64,000 nucleotides of DNA from Thermohalobaculum sp039184865 (GTDB lineage: Bacteria > Pseudomonadota > Alphaproteobacteria > Rhodobacterales > Rhodobacteraceae), in assembly GCA_039184865.1 (NCBI GenBank), contig JBCDAV010000024.1:1-64000 (forward strand), written 5' to 3'. The notes under the pieces were generated by a model, which saw nothing but the letters and a program-made list of their open reading frames with translations, had not been told where the DNA came from and did not search any database. Positions 1 to 6,326 of this stretch are shown here, in pieces (position 1 is the first letter of the stretch; every line of letters starts with the position of its first letter). The position numbers and the translations under genes were made by a program.

Positions 1-152
1 CATCATCGAAGAATGGAGGCGCCACTACAACACCAAGAGACCCCAAAGTGCATTGGGCTATCGCCCGACAGCCCCCGAAACCATCCTCCAGATGGACCCC
101 AGGCCGGTCATGCACTAACAATCAAATCGGACCACTCGGATAGGGCTGATCA
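1..152 (+). mobile_element. 3' end of an IS3-family insertion sequence
   Basis: The window opens inside an IS3-type element. The end of the transposase reading frame (2-118) is followed by a short tail finishing near 152 with GGGCTGATCA, which resembles the right terminal inverted repeat of many IS3-group elements (5' TGATCAGCCC read inward). The left end lies outside the window, so completeness and target-site duplication cannot be judged. The exact right boundary is inferred from the TGATCA end motif. Confidence 0.6.
2..118 (+). CDS. IS3-family transposase, C-terminal fragment (5' end outside window)
   Basis: The frame starting at base 2 reads as the last 38 residues of an IS3 OrfB transposase (DDE integrase core). 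It carries the familiar EEWRRHYNTKRPQSALGYRP segment, in which the final catalytic Glu lies just upstream of the YN..RPH/QSAL.Y motif, and it ends at TAA 116-118. Catalytic Asp residues would lie outside the window. The element probably accounts for the arrival or rearrangement of the accessory DNA that follows. Identification rests on the motif, which is highly typical; whether the full gene is intact is unknown. Confidence 0.75.
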   Translation: MIEEWRRHYNTKRPQSALGYRPTAPETILQMDPRPVMH

Positions 153-259
153 GCACCGGGGTCATGCACTGCGGGATGATCCTACGCAAACACGCTGACC
201 AGCTACAATGCGCACGCCATTTGCTTTAGAGTAAGCGTCAACGCTTAGGAGGGACGTTC

Positions 260-2530
260 ATGCGCAGAAAGCCGAAAGTCCAGCTCGACCCCGTTGCTAC
301 GCGCGCCGCGAAGAAGCAGGTTACTGCCGCGCGAAAAGTCCGCCTCGACCGTCGTCGGCAGAAGCATGCGCGGCTTGTCGAGCGGCTCGATCGCCTTCGC
401 TACCTTACCTCTAGCTTAAAGAAGCAAGCGCGGATAGCGCAGGCTCGCGTCGGGATCTTGCTATATCAAGCCGAGCAGCGGACAAGACAGGACGCCAAGT
501 CCGCCGAAAAAGCGCCGGGTAAAGACGAGTTCTTGCTTGAGTGCGTCGGCAATCGGCCATTGCGACTGATCCTTCATTGCGCCGAAGACCTCGACCTACA
601 ATCCGTCGAGCAAGTCGTGATAAAGGCTCTGAAGCTCGGTCGCCGCAGCTCGAAACCGACCGTCGAATATCTCTATCCAAAGCTTGTGAAGCGTGCGCGC
701 GAGCTTCGTCGGTATATTTCCGTGACGCTACCTTGCAACAGACGGCGTGGCTTAGCGGACGCGCAGCGGTTTTGCGACGCGATCTGGCGTGCCGGACGAT
801 TCGTGTCGGTGCGGGTCGAAGGTCTGCGCAGCGGGGTGATGAGTGGGCCACCGCCGACCGGCACAGGGCCGAATTACTCGATGGCGGAACCTTCACGCAG
901 AGACTGGCACTTGACCGACCCGGAGCAGGCCTTATTCGATACAAGCCATTTCGGCGGCTCGATTGATCTCTACGGCGCCTGGGGCGTGCTCGGTCAGAAC
1001 GCGGGGCAGAACGGTGCTGATGCTGGCAATGGCACTGTGATCGGGCATCCGGACAGTGGGTTCCAGCCGCACAGCGACTATCCCGTGTCACAGGTGGACG
1101 AGGAGCGCGCCTACAATGCCTTCGAGGACCGGATCACGCCGGAAAGCCTCGCAGTCGGAGGGCTCAACGTTGCCCATCACCCGTTCGCGCCGCTCAACTT
1201 CCCGTACTATGTCCAGCACGGAACATACACTGCGTCGGTGATTGCAGCACCTCAGACCAATCCCACCGCAAATGAGACCGTTGGAGTGGCGCCTGGCGCA
1301 ACGATCCTGCCGCTTCGCTGCGTCGATACTGTCGTTCTCGCGGGCGACTACGATATCGTGCGCGCGATCGAACACGCCGTCGCATCCGATGTCGATGTGA
1401 TATCGATTTCGCTCGGGGGTGCCCCCAATCCGGCGCTGCTAGATGCACTTCGGTATGCCATAGGCAACGGGACCATTGTCATTGCGGCCTCTGGCCAGGG
1501 CGGCGGCGTCGCGGCGCTTCCCAATCAGGTCGCTGTCCCTGCCGCTTGGGCAGAGGTCATCGCCGTCGCAGGCTCCATCGGTAATCGAGCGTGGTTCGGA
1601 TGCTTCAACGGCCCGGAGGTCGACTTCTGCGCTCCGGCCGTACAAATCAATCACGCAACATTTTCGTCGCAAGGCGTTGAAGGAAACGGCTTCGGCTCGG
1701 GAACGTCGTTCGCCGCTGCGATCACGGCTGGCGTTGCGGCACTCTGGCTTCAACATCACGGCGGTCGCGCAGCAATCGAAGCAGCCGTGCCTGGCGTGAC
1801 TGTCCAGCAGGTCTTCCGACACCTTGCGAAGCAGACTGCCTACACGCCAGCGGAGTTTCCTGACCGCACGGGGTTCGAGTTCTGGCGCGGCGACCTGTTC
1901 GGGTCGGGCATCCTTCACGCCCGCAGATTGCTCGAAGCCGGCCTTCCGGATCCGCAAGATGTCCCCGGGTTCGAGCGCTTCCGACCACCAAATACCTATG
2001 TCGCTGCGAGTGGGCTCGCGCTCACGGGCACAAATGGTCGCGATGTTCTGGAAGGTGTCGTTTGGCTTATGGGTGCGGCGGGAGCAATCGCGTCCGCTGC
2101 CGCAACGACCGCCGCAACGACAGGACAAATCATCGGTGATTTCATTTCAAACGTTACTGCCGGAGTGGGTGCGGTCGGGACATCTTTTGCCGCGAATTGG
2201 TTTGGTGCGGTCGGTGCCGCAAGCCCGGTCGCCGGTGCTGCGCTCGCTGCCGCGAATGCGGCCCAAGCCTGGCAGGATGCCCTGGCGGCGGCAGGATCGG
2301 TGGGTGGCGACTTGGGAGAGTGGCTCTCAGAACAAGCTGACGCAGCCGAAGAAGCCTGGAATGCCGCCGAGGATGCGGCCGACGAGGCGCTCGAAGGCGC
2401 TGAAGAGGCGGTGGAGGATTTCGTCGAGGAAACCTCTGAGTTCATCGAGGATGTCGCAGAGGAGGCGTCCGAGACCGGGAGCGAGATCGTCGACGATGTC
2501 GTCGGCGCTCTGAACAGTCTTTTTGGGTGA
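260..2530 (+). CDS. Subtilisin-like (S8) serine protease with basic N-terminal domain and acidic C-terminal tail
   Basis: A 756-residue S8-family peptidase. The catalytic triad is visible as Asp265 (HPDSGF), His320 (HGTYTAS) and Ser483 (GTSFAAAITAG). The oxyanion-hole Asn, normally in an AAGN-like motif, is replaced by Gln413 (AASGQGG). Residues 1-190 are very basic (many Arg/Lys) with no signal peptide. The catalytic core covers about 225-590. Residues about 605-690 are Ala/Gly-rich and hydrophobic, and about 690-756 form a strongly acidic Glu/Asp/Ala helical tail. The start is well supported by AGGAGGG at 248-254. It directly follows an IS3 remnant and is followed by lower-GC sequence, suggesting acquired accessory DNA. 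No adjacent partner gene (for example an AAA ATPase) is seen, so its role (defence, toxin, regulated cytoplasmic proteolysis) is unknown. Confidence 0.85.
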   Translation: MRRKPKVQLDPVATRAAKKQVTAARKVRLDRRRQKHARLVERLDRLRYLTSSLKKQARIAQARVGILLYQAEQRTRQDAKSAEKAPGKDEFLLECVGNRPLRLILHCAEDLDLQSVEQVVIKALKLGRRSSKPTVEYLYPKLVKRARELRRYISVTLPCNRRRGLADAQRFCDAIWRAGRFVSVRVEGLRSGVMSGPPPTGTGPNYSMAEPSRRDWHLTDPEQALFDTSHFGGSIDLYGAWGVLGQNAGQNGADAGNGTVIGHPDSGFQPHSDYPVSQVDEERAYNAFEDRITPESLAVGGLNVAHHPFAPLNFPYYVQHGTYTASVIAAPQTNPTANETVGVAPGATILPLRCVDTVVLAGDYDIVRAIEHAVASDVDVISISLGGAPNPALLDALRYAIGNGTIVIAASGQGGGVAALPNQVAVPAAWAEVIAVAGSIGNRAWFGCFNGPEVDFCAPAVQINHATFSSQGVEGNGFGSGTSFAAAITAGVAALWLQHHGGRAAIEAAVPGVTVQQVFRHLAKQTAYTPAEFPDRTGFEFWRGDLFGSGILHARRLLEAGLPDPQDVPGFERFRPPNTYVAASGLALTGTNGRDVLEGVVWLMGAAGAIASAAATTAATTGQIIGDFISNVTAGVGAVGTSFAANWFGAVGAASPVAGAALAAANAAQAWQDALAAAGSVGGDLGEWLSEQADAAEEAWNAAEDAADEALEGAEEAVEDFVEETSEFIEDVAEEASETGSEIVDDVVGALNSLFG

Positions 2531-2868
2531 TAAAAGGGCAGCCTCGGACGCACGATCCAGACAAACGAATTGGCGTTGAACATGGGTCACGGTCCCAACT
2601 CGTTTGTCTCGCGAGATTATGCTGGCGGCGGCGGTCGCGCCCGATCACATAGATTACATGTTCCCGTCTGAACGGCTTTTGTCTTGCGACTGCTGTTTTG
2701 AGGTCTGTTGTGACTTTTTCCCATCGGACCTGTGAACACGCTAAAGCAAACTGAGATCGTTCTCATTTATAATCGGAGTTTGTGAAGTGGCGCGCGCGCT
2801 TGCGAATTGATCGCACCATGTGCGCTGGCAATGACTGCTTCGAGCGTCCCAATCATGCCAACCGCAGC

Positions 2869-3138
2869 TCAGCGCAAGATGGGCTTATGCGTTGCGAGTG
2901 CCTTTTCGAGCGGATTGAAATCGGGTTTCAGGGCAAACCCATTGAAATCCGGTTCACATGATCCTCTCAAGCAGACCGCCTGATTGGATATGACGCCGTA
3001 CCAAACTTTGACGTCAAACTGCGGAACGCGCTGCATGCGTCCAGCTTCACGGAGCTTCAGAAATACGAACGGGAAGACGGTTTCGGAGAGCACCCGGAAA
3101 AGATGCAGCAGTTCTTCGTCTCTGGCGGGTTCAGGCAA
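2869..3138 (-). CDS. Hypothetical small protein, possibly a gene remnant
   Basis: An 89-residue frame whose composition (LLHLFRVLSE, FDVKVWYGVISNQA, KPDFNPLEKALATHKP) looks more protein-like than the opposing plus-strand frame, which is Ser/Arg-rich and shadow-like. It overlaps the end of the frame at 3131-3277 by 8 bases, so the two could be one gene split by a frameshift or a translationally coupled pair. No family was recognised and no strong ribosome-binding site is visible. It sits in the accessory or scar region upstream of fabD. Treat as tentative. Confidence 0.25.
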   Translation of the reverse strand: MPEPARDEELLHLFRVLSETVFPFVFLKLREAGRMQRVPQFDVKVWYGVISNQAVCLRGSCEPDFNGFALKPDFNPLEKALATHKPILR

Positions 3139-3277
3139 CCGGCGGGCCGATCCCAGCGCGGCGCAGATCCGCCGGATCGCAGGGGAATTCGATTGTGTCC
3201 TTTAGCAACGTTATCCCGAAGTTCTGAATGAGATCGGCATTTGAGCGCTTCGGTACGATCCGCTGGATGACCAGCAT
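3131..3277 (-). CDS. Hypothetical 48-residue protein or broken gene fragment
   Basis: Frame beginning MLVIQRIVPKRSNADLIQNF and ending GPPVA. It is in frame with a longer antisense shadow of fabD, so the ATG at 3277 is chosen only because the upstream part overlaps fabD. Its end overlaps the start of the frame at 2869-3138. The composition is plausible for a real peptide but no family is recognised. A frameshifted remnant spanning both frames is the main alternative. Confidence 0.2.
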   Translation of the reverse strand: MLVIQRIVPKRSNADLIQNFGITLLKDTIEFPCDPADLRRAGIGPPVA

Positions 3278-3371
3278 CCTGGGAACGTCTCCTCCGCGAC
3301 TTCCTCTTCGCCGGGAAACGCCGAGCTCCAAATGGTATCGAACGCGAGATCGCGCCCGGCCGAACGCCCGC

Positions 3372-3400
3372 TTGACATGGCCGGAGACGCACCGCAGAAG
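3372..3400 (+). promoter_or_regulatory. Candidate fabD promoter
   Basis: TTGACA at 3372-3377 inside CTTGACAT, with a 17-base spacer to CAGAAG (a poor -10), about 30 bases before the fabD start codon. The -35 is perfect; the -10 match is weak, so this is tentative. Confidence 0.25.
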
Positions 3401-3430
3401 CGCGCCACACCGACCGAGCGGAGGGATGAG

Positions 3431-4369
3431 ATGCGCGCGTTCACGTTTCCCGGACAGGGGGCTCAGGCGATCGGCATGGGCAAGGATCTGGCCGAGGCCT
3501 ACCCTGCTGCGGCGGCCGTTTTCGAGGAAGTCGACGACGCCCTGGGCGAGAAGCTCTCGACGCTGATCTGGGAAGGCGAACAGGACGATCTGACCCTGAC
3601 CGCGAACGCACAGCCCGCGCTGATGGCGACGTCGCTTGCAGCGATCAAGGCGTTGGAGACCGAAGGCGTCGCGATGACTGCAGCGGCCTTTGTCGCCGGG
3701 CACTCGCTGGGCGAATATTCGGCTCTCGCGGCTGCCGGGGCGTTCTCGATCTCGGATGCGGCAAAGCTGCTGCGGCTGCGCGGTACTGCGATGCAGGAGG
3801 CGACGCCGGTCGGTGTCGGTGCGATGGCCGCGATCCTTGGGCTTGATTTCGACGCCGTGCAGGCCGTCGCGGATGATGCCGCACAGGGCGAGGTCTGCCA
3901 GGCGGCGAATGACAACGACCCGGCGCAGGTCGTGGTCTCCGGTGACAAGGCCGCAGTCGAACGTGCGGTCGAGATCGCAAAGGAGAAAGGCGCCAAACGC
4001 GCGATGCTGCTGCCGGTCTCGGCCCCATTCCACTGTGCCCTGATGCAGCCGGCCGCCGACCGGATGGCCGAGGCCCTGGCTCAGACCGAGATCGCCGCGC
4101 CGTCCGTGCCGCTGGTCGCCAATGTCCAAGCCAGCGCGGTGCAGGAGCCGGATGTGATCCGCAACCTTCTGGTCGAGCAGGTCACCGGTCGCGTGCGCTG
4201 GCGCGAAAGCGTTCAGTTCATGGCCGCGTCCGGTGTGACGGAACTGGTCGAGATCGGCGCGGGCAAGGCGCTGTCCGGCATGGCACGGCGGATCGACCGG
4301 GCGCTGGCGACCACGGCGGTCAACAGCTCGGACGACGTAAAAAAATTGGCCGAAACGCTCGCATCCTGA
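3431..4369 (+). CDS. fabD: Malonyl-CoA:ACP transacylase
   Basis: A 312-residue FabD, which transfers malonyl from CoA to the acyl carrier protein in type II fatty acid synthesis (cytoplasm). It starts MRAFTFPGQGAQ, the classic N-terminus. The nucleophile is Ser92 in GHSLGEY and the catalytic His is His201 in SAPFHC. Full family length. The ATG at 3431 is preceded by GGAGGGATGAG; an in-frame upstream extension to 3332 has no such support. It normally lies next to fabG; here two unrelated genes separate them. Identification is secure. Confidence 0.97.
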   Translation: MRAFTFPGQGAQAIGMGKDLAEAYPAAAAVFEEVDDALGEKLSTLIWEGEQDDLTLTANAQPALMATSLAAIKALETEGVAMTAAAFVAGHSLGEYSALAAAGAFSISDAAKLLRLRGTAMQEATPVGVGAMAAILGLDFDAVQAVADDAAQGEVCQAANDNDPAQVVVSGDKAAVERAVEIAKEKGAKRAMLLPVSAPFHCALMQPAADRMAEALAQTEIAAPSVPLVANVQASAVQEPDVIRNLLVEQVTGRVRWRESVQFMAASGVTELVEIGAGKALSGMARRIDRALATTAVNSSDDVKKLAETLAS

Positions 4370-4457
4370 GTGTCAGCAAGGCGGTATCAGGGACGTGACT
4401 TGCGCGTCTCTGCCGCCAGCCCTAGGCCTTCCGGGTCATCAGATCACGGAGGCTAGA

Positions 4458-4829
4458 ATGATCGGCTATGCAACCATCGGCGTGAAGGACGTCGACGCGG
4501 CGAAGAAATGGTACTGTGACCTGTTCGCCGACCAGGGCGCTGAGGTGAAGGTGGACATCGGCCGTCTCGCCATGATCGGAACCCAATCGGGTCAGCCGAT
4601 GATCGCTGTCTGCAATCCCTACAACGGAGAGGCACACGAGCCCGGCAATGGAAACATGGTCGCCTTCGCGGCCGACTCCAAGGAACAGGCCGAGGCACTC
4701 TACAACCGCGCGATCGAAATGGGCGCGTCTTGCGAGGGTGAAGCAGGTCAGCGCATCCCGGACCGTTTCTATGGCGGCTACGTGCGCGATCCGGACGGTA
4801 ACAAGCTCTGTTTCTACGTGTTTGGCTGA
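4458..4829 (+). CDS. VOC-family (glyoxalase-like) protein
   Basis: A 123-residue single-module vicinal-oxygen-chelate protein. It begins with the typical first strand MIGYATIGVKDVDAAKKWYC and ends GGYVRDPDGNKLCFYVF, the usual metal-site strand with a DPDGN turn. Such proteins are glyoxalases, dioxygenases or antibiotic-binding proteins; nothing here fixes the substrate. The start is chosen at ATG 4458 after CGGAGG. It lies 88 bases after fabD on the same strand, separating it from fabG, which is unusual for the fab cluster. Confidence 0.85.
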   Translation: MIGYATIGVKDVDAAKKWYCDLFADQGAEVKVDIGRLAMIGTQSGQPMIAVCNPYNGEAHEPGNGNMVAFAADSKEQAEALYNRAIEMGASCEGEAGQRIPDRFYGGYVRDPDGNKLCFYVFG

Positions 4830-4861
4830 GCCGATCGAGACGCAGCAAATGCGTTACAAAT

Positions 4862-4911
4862 GCATGGCGTAAAAACTGAAATTGACACGTAAAAACAGCT
4901 TTACGCCATGC
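4862..4911. repeat. Perfect 12-bp inverted repeat with 26-base spacer
   Basis: GCATGGCGTAAA (4862-4873) and TTTACGCCATGC (4900-4911) are exact inverse complements. The spacer contains TTGACA (4882-4887). The arms are not GC-rich and no T-run follows, so it is not a typical terminator. It lies between the VOC gene and the small membrane protein gene, 46 bases before the latter's start codon, and could be an operator or an mRNA hairpin. Confidence 0.6.
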
Positions 4912-4956
4912 TGCGACTCGGTTATGAATTTCAATATGAAATTTAGGAGCCAGTCG

Positions 4957-5169
4957 ATGAACAAGATTATTACGACAACCGCAGTGATGGCAGCGATCAT
5001 CCTCGGACTTTTCGGATCCGTTCAGGTCGTAGCCGCGGATCCCGTACAGCAGTTTTTCGGACATGCATTTGACACCGGGCTTCCGCTCGTCATGACGGGC
5101 CTCGCGGCATTGATGCTGCTCGGCACGCTCAACCAACGCCTGACCCGGCGGCGGATACCCAACGTTTGA
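4957..5169 (+). CDS. Small secreted or membrane protein, unknown function
   Basis: A 70-residue protein. An N-terminal hydrophobic segment (residues about 4-22, ending VVAAD) resembles a signal peptide. A second hydrophobic segment, about 40-56 (LPLVMTGLAALMLLGTL), is followed by a basic tail (NQRLTRRRIPNV). Either one or two membrane segments are possible. The start ATG 4957 follows TAGGAG with good spacing and is better than the upstream in-frame ATGs. It lies between the VOC gene and fabG, with a 12-bp inverted repeat upstream. No family recognised; the signal-like features support a real gene. Confidence 0.6.
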   Translation: MNKIITTTAVMAAIILGLFGSVQVVAADPVQQFFGHAFDTGLPLVMTGLAALMLLGTLNQRLTRRRIPNV

Positions 5170-5213
5170 GAACCTGACCGTTTCAGCAGACCTTTTTTAT
5201 CAATTGCATTACA

Positions 5214-5247
5214 CCGGGTTGGCGTGGCATTGGCCTCGCCAACCCGG
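5214..5247 (+). promoter_or_regulatory. Strong hairpin in the fabG leader
   Basis: CCGGGTTGGCG (5214-5224) and CGCCAACCCGG (5237-5247) form a perfect 11-bp stem with a 12-base loop. It ends 38 bases before the fabG start. No T-run follows, so it may be a terminator for the small gene upstream acting weakly, an mRNA-stability element, or a regulatory leader structure of fabG. Confidence 0.55.
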
Positions 5248-5285
5248 GCCCGAGGCGGCCCCGGAATTACACATGGGGGACGCCG

Positions 5286-6023
5286 ATGTTCGATCTGACA
5301 GGGAAATGCGCGCTGATCACCGGGGCCTCCGGCGGTATCGGTGCCGAGATTGCCCGCGCGCTGCACGCAGCCGGCGCCTCTGTGGCGCTGCACGGAACGC
5401 GCACGGGGCCACTGGAAGAACTCGCTGGCGAGCTCGGTGAACGTGCGCATGTCACGCCGGCCGATCTCAGCGACAGCGCCGCGGTCGAGGAGCTGCCCAA
5501 GACCGCATCGGCGGCCATGGGCTCGATCGACATCCTCGTGAACAATGCCGGTATCACGCGTGACAACCTCTTCATGCGGATGTCGCCGGAGGAATGGGAG
5601 GCGGTGTTGAACGTGAACCTGACCTCGGCCTTCCGGCTCTCGAAGGCCGTGCTGCGCGGCATGATGAAATCGCGCTGGGGTCGGATCATCGGCATCACCT
5701 CGGTTGTCGGCGTGACTGGCAATCCGGGGCAGGGAAACTATGCCGCCGCCAAGGCGGGGATGATCGGCATGTCGAAGTCGCTGGCGCAGGAAGTCGCGTC
5801 GCGCAACGTCACGGTGAACTGCATCGCGCCGGGCTTCATCGAGACGGCGATGACCGGCAAGCTGACCGACGACCAGAAAGAGAAGATCATGACGGTCATC
5901 CCGGCAGGGCGCATGGGCACCTCGGCCGAAATCGCCGCCGCCACGCTGTACCTCGCCTCGCCGGAAGCGGCCTACGTCACCGGCCAGACGCTGCACGTGA
6001 ACGGCGGCATGGCGATGATCTGA
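5286..6023 (+). CDS. fabG: 3-oxoacyl-[acyl-carrier-protein] reductase
   Basis: A 245-residue short-chain dehydrogenase that reduces 3-oxoacyl-ACP with NADPH in fatty acid elongation. The nucleotide-binding motif TGASGGIG is at 12-19, the NNAG motif at 86-89, and the catalytic Ser139, Tyr152 and Lys156 (NYAAAK) are present. The C-terminus TGQTLHVNGGMAMI is typical of FabG. The start ATG follows GGGGGA. acpP and fabF, which usually follow fabG, are not found downstream; a minus-strand TonB receptor comes next. fabG rather than a generic SDR is supported by the close match and by nearby fabD. Confidence 0.95.
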   Translation: MFDLTGKCALITGASGGIGAEIARALHAAGASVALHGTRTGPLEELAGELGERAHVTPADLSDSAAVEELPKTASAAMGSIDILVNNAGITRDNLFMRMSPEEWEAVLNVNLTSAFRLSKAVLRGMMKSRWGRIIGITSVVGVTGNPGQGNYAAAKAGMIGMSKSLAQEVASRNVTVNCIAPGFIETAMTGKLTDDQKEKIMTVIPAGRMGTSAEIAAATLYLASPEAAYVTGQTLHVNGGMAMI

Positions 6024-6326
6024 CCTGTTCGCCGGGCGACCGCGCTTGCCCGGTCTCCGGCGCCTTCATTGGAGAGCGCAGCAGCCGTTCACCGGCTGGC
6101 TTTTTCCTGAGCAGATCCGGTTCGGGTCCGGAATCGTCGCGCGCCTTCTCAGGTCCGGCCCTGCACGAACGCCTCGGAAAAGTGGCACCCGTTAATCAAA
6201 TACCTCGCCAACTGGCGCTGATCCTGAAGCCGCACGCGAGCCATGAAGGTGCAATACGCCAGCCTCACGAAAGCCAGACGCCCCAAAAACCGGTTTGGGC
6301 CGTTAACCCGATTGCCGCTCGCCCGA
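6024..6326. other. Intergenic region between convergent fabG and TonB receptor genes
   Basis: No gene seen. A GC-rich hairpin CCGGGC (6032-6037) with GCCCGG (6048-6053) directly after fabG is a possible terminator but lacks a T-run. Near 6285, CCCCAAAAACCGGTTTGGG can form a weak stem that might serve the minus-strand gene. acpP, expected here, is absent. Confidence 0.4.

Larger units (their letters stand above)
2531..3430. other. 900-base region without a confident gene
   Basis: AT-richer than its surroundings up to about 2850, with two overlapping minus-strand ORFs (3131-3277 and 2869-3138) of uncertain reality and the fabD promoter region at its right end. A short imperfect direct repeat (ATTGAAATCSGGTT) occurs near 2918 and 2942. 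It looks like a scar between the IS/protease segment and the conserved fab genes. Confidence 0.5.
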
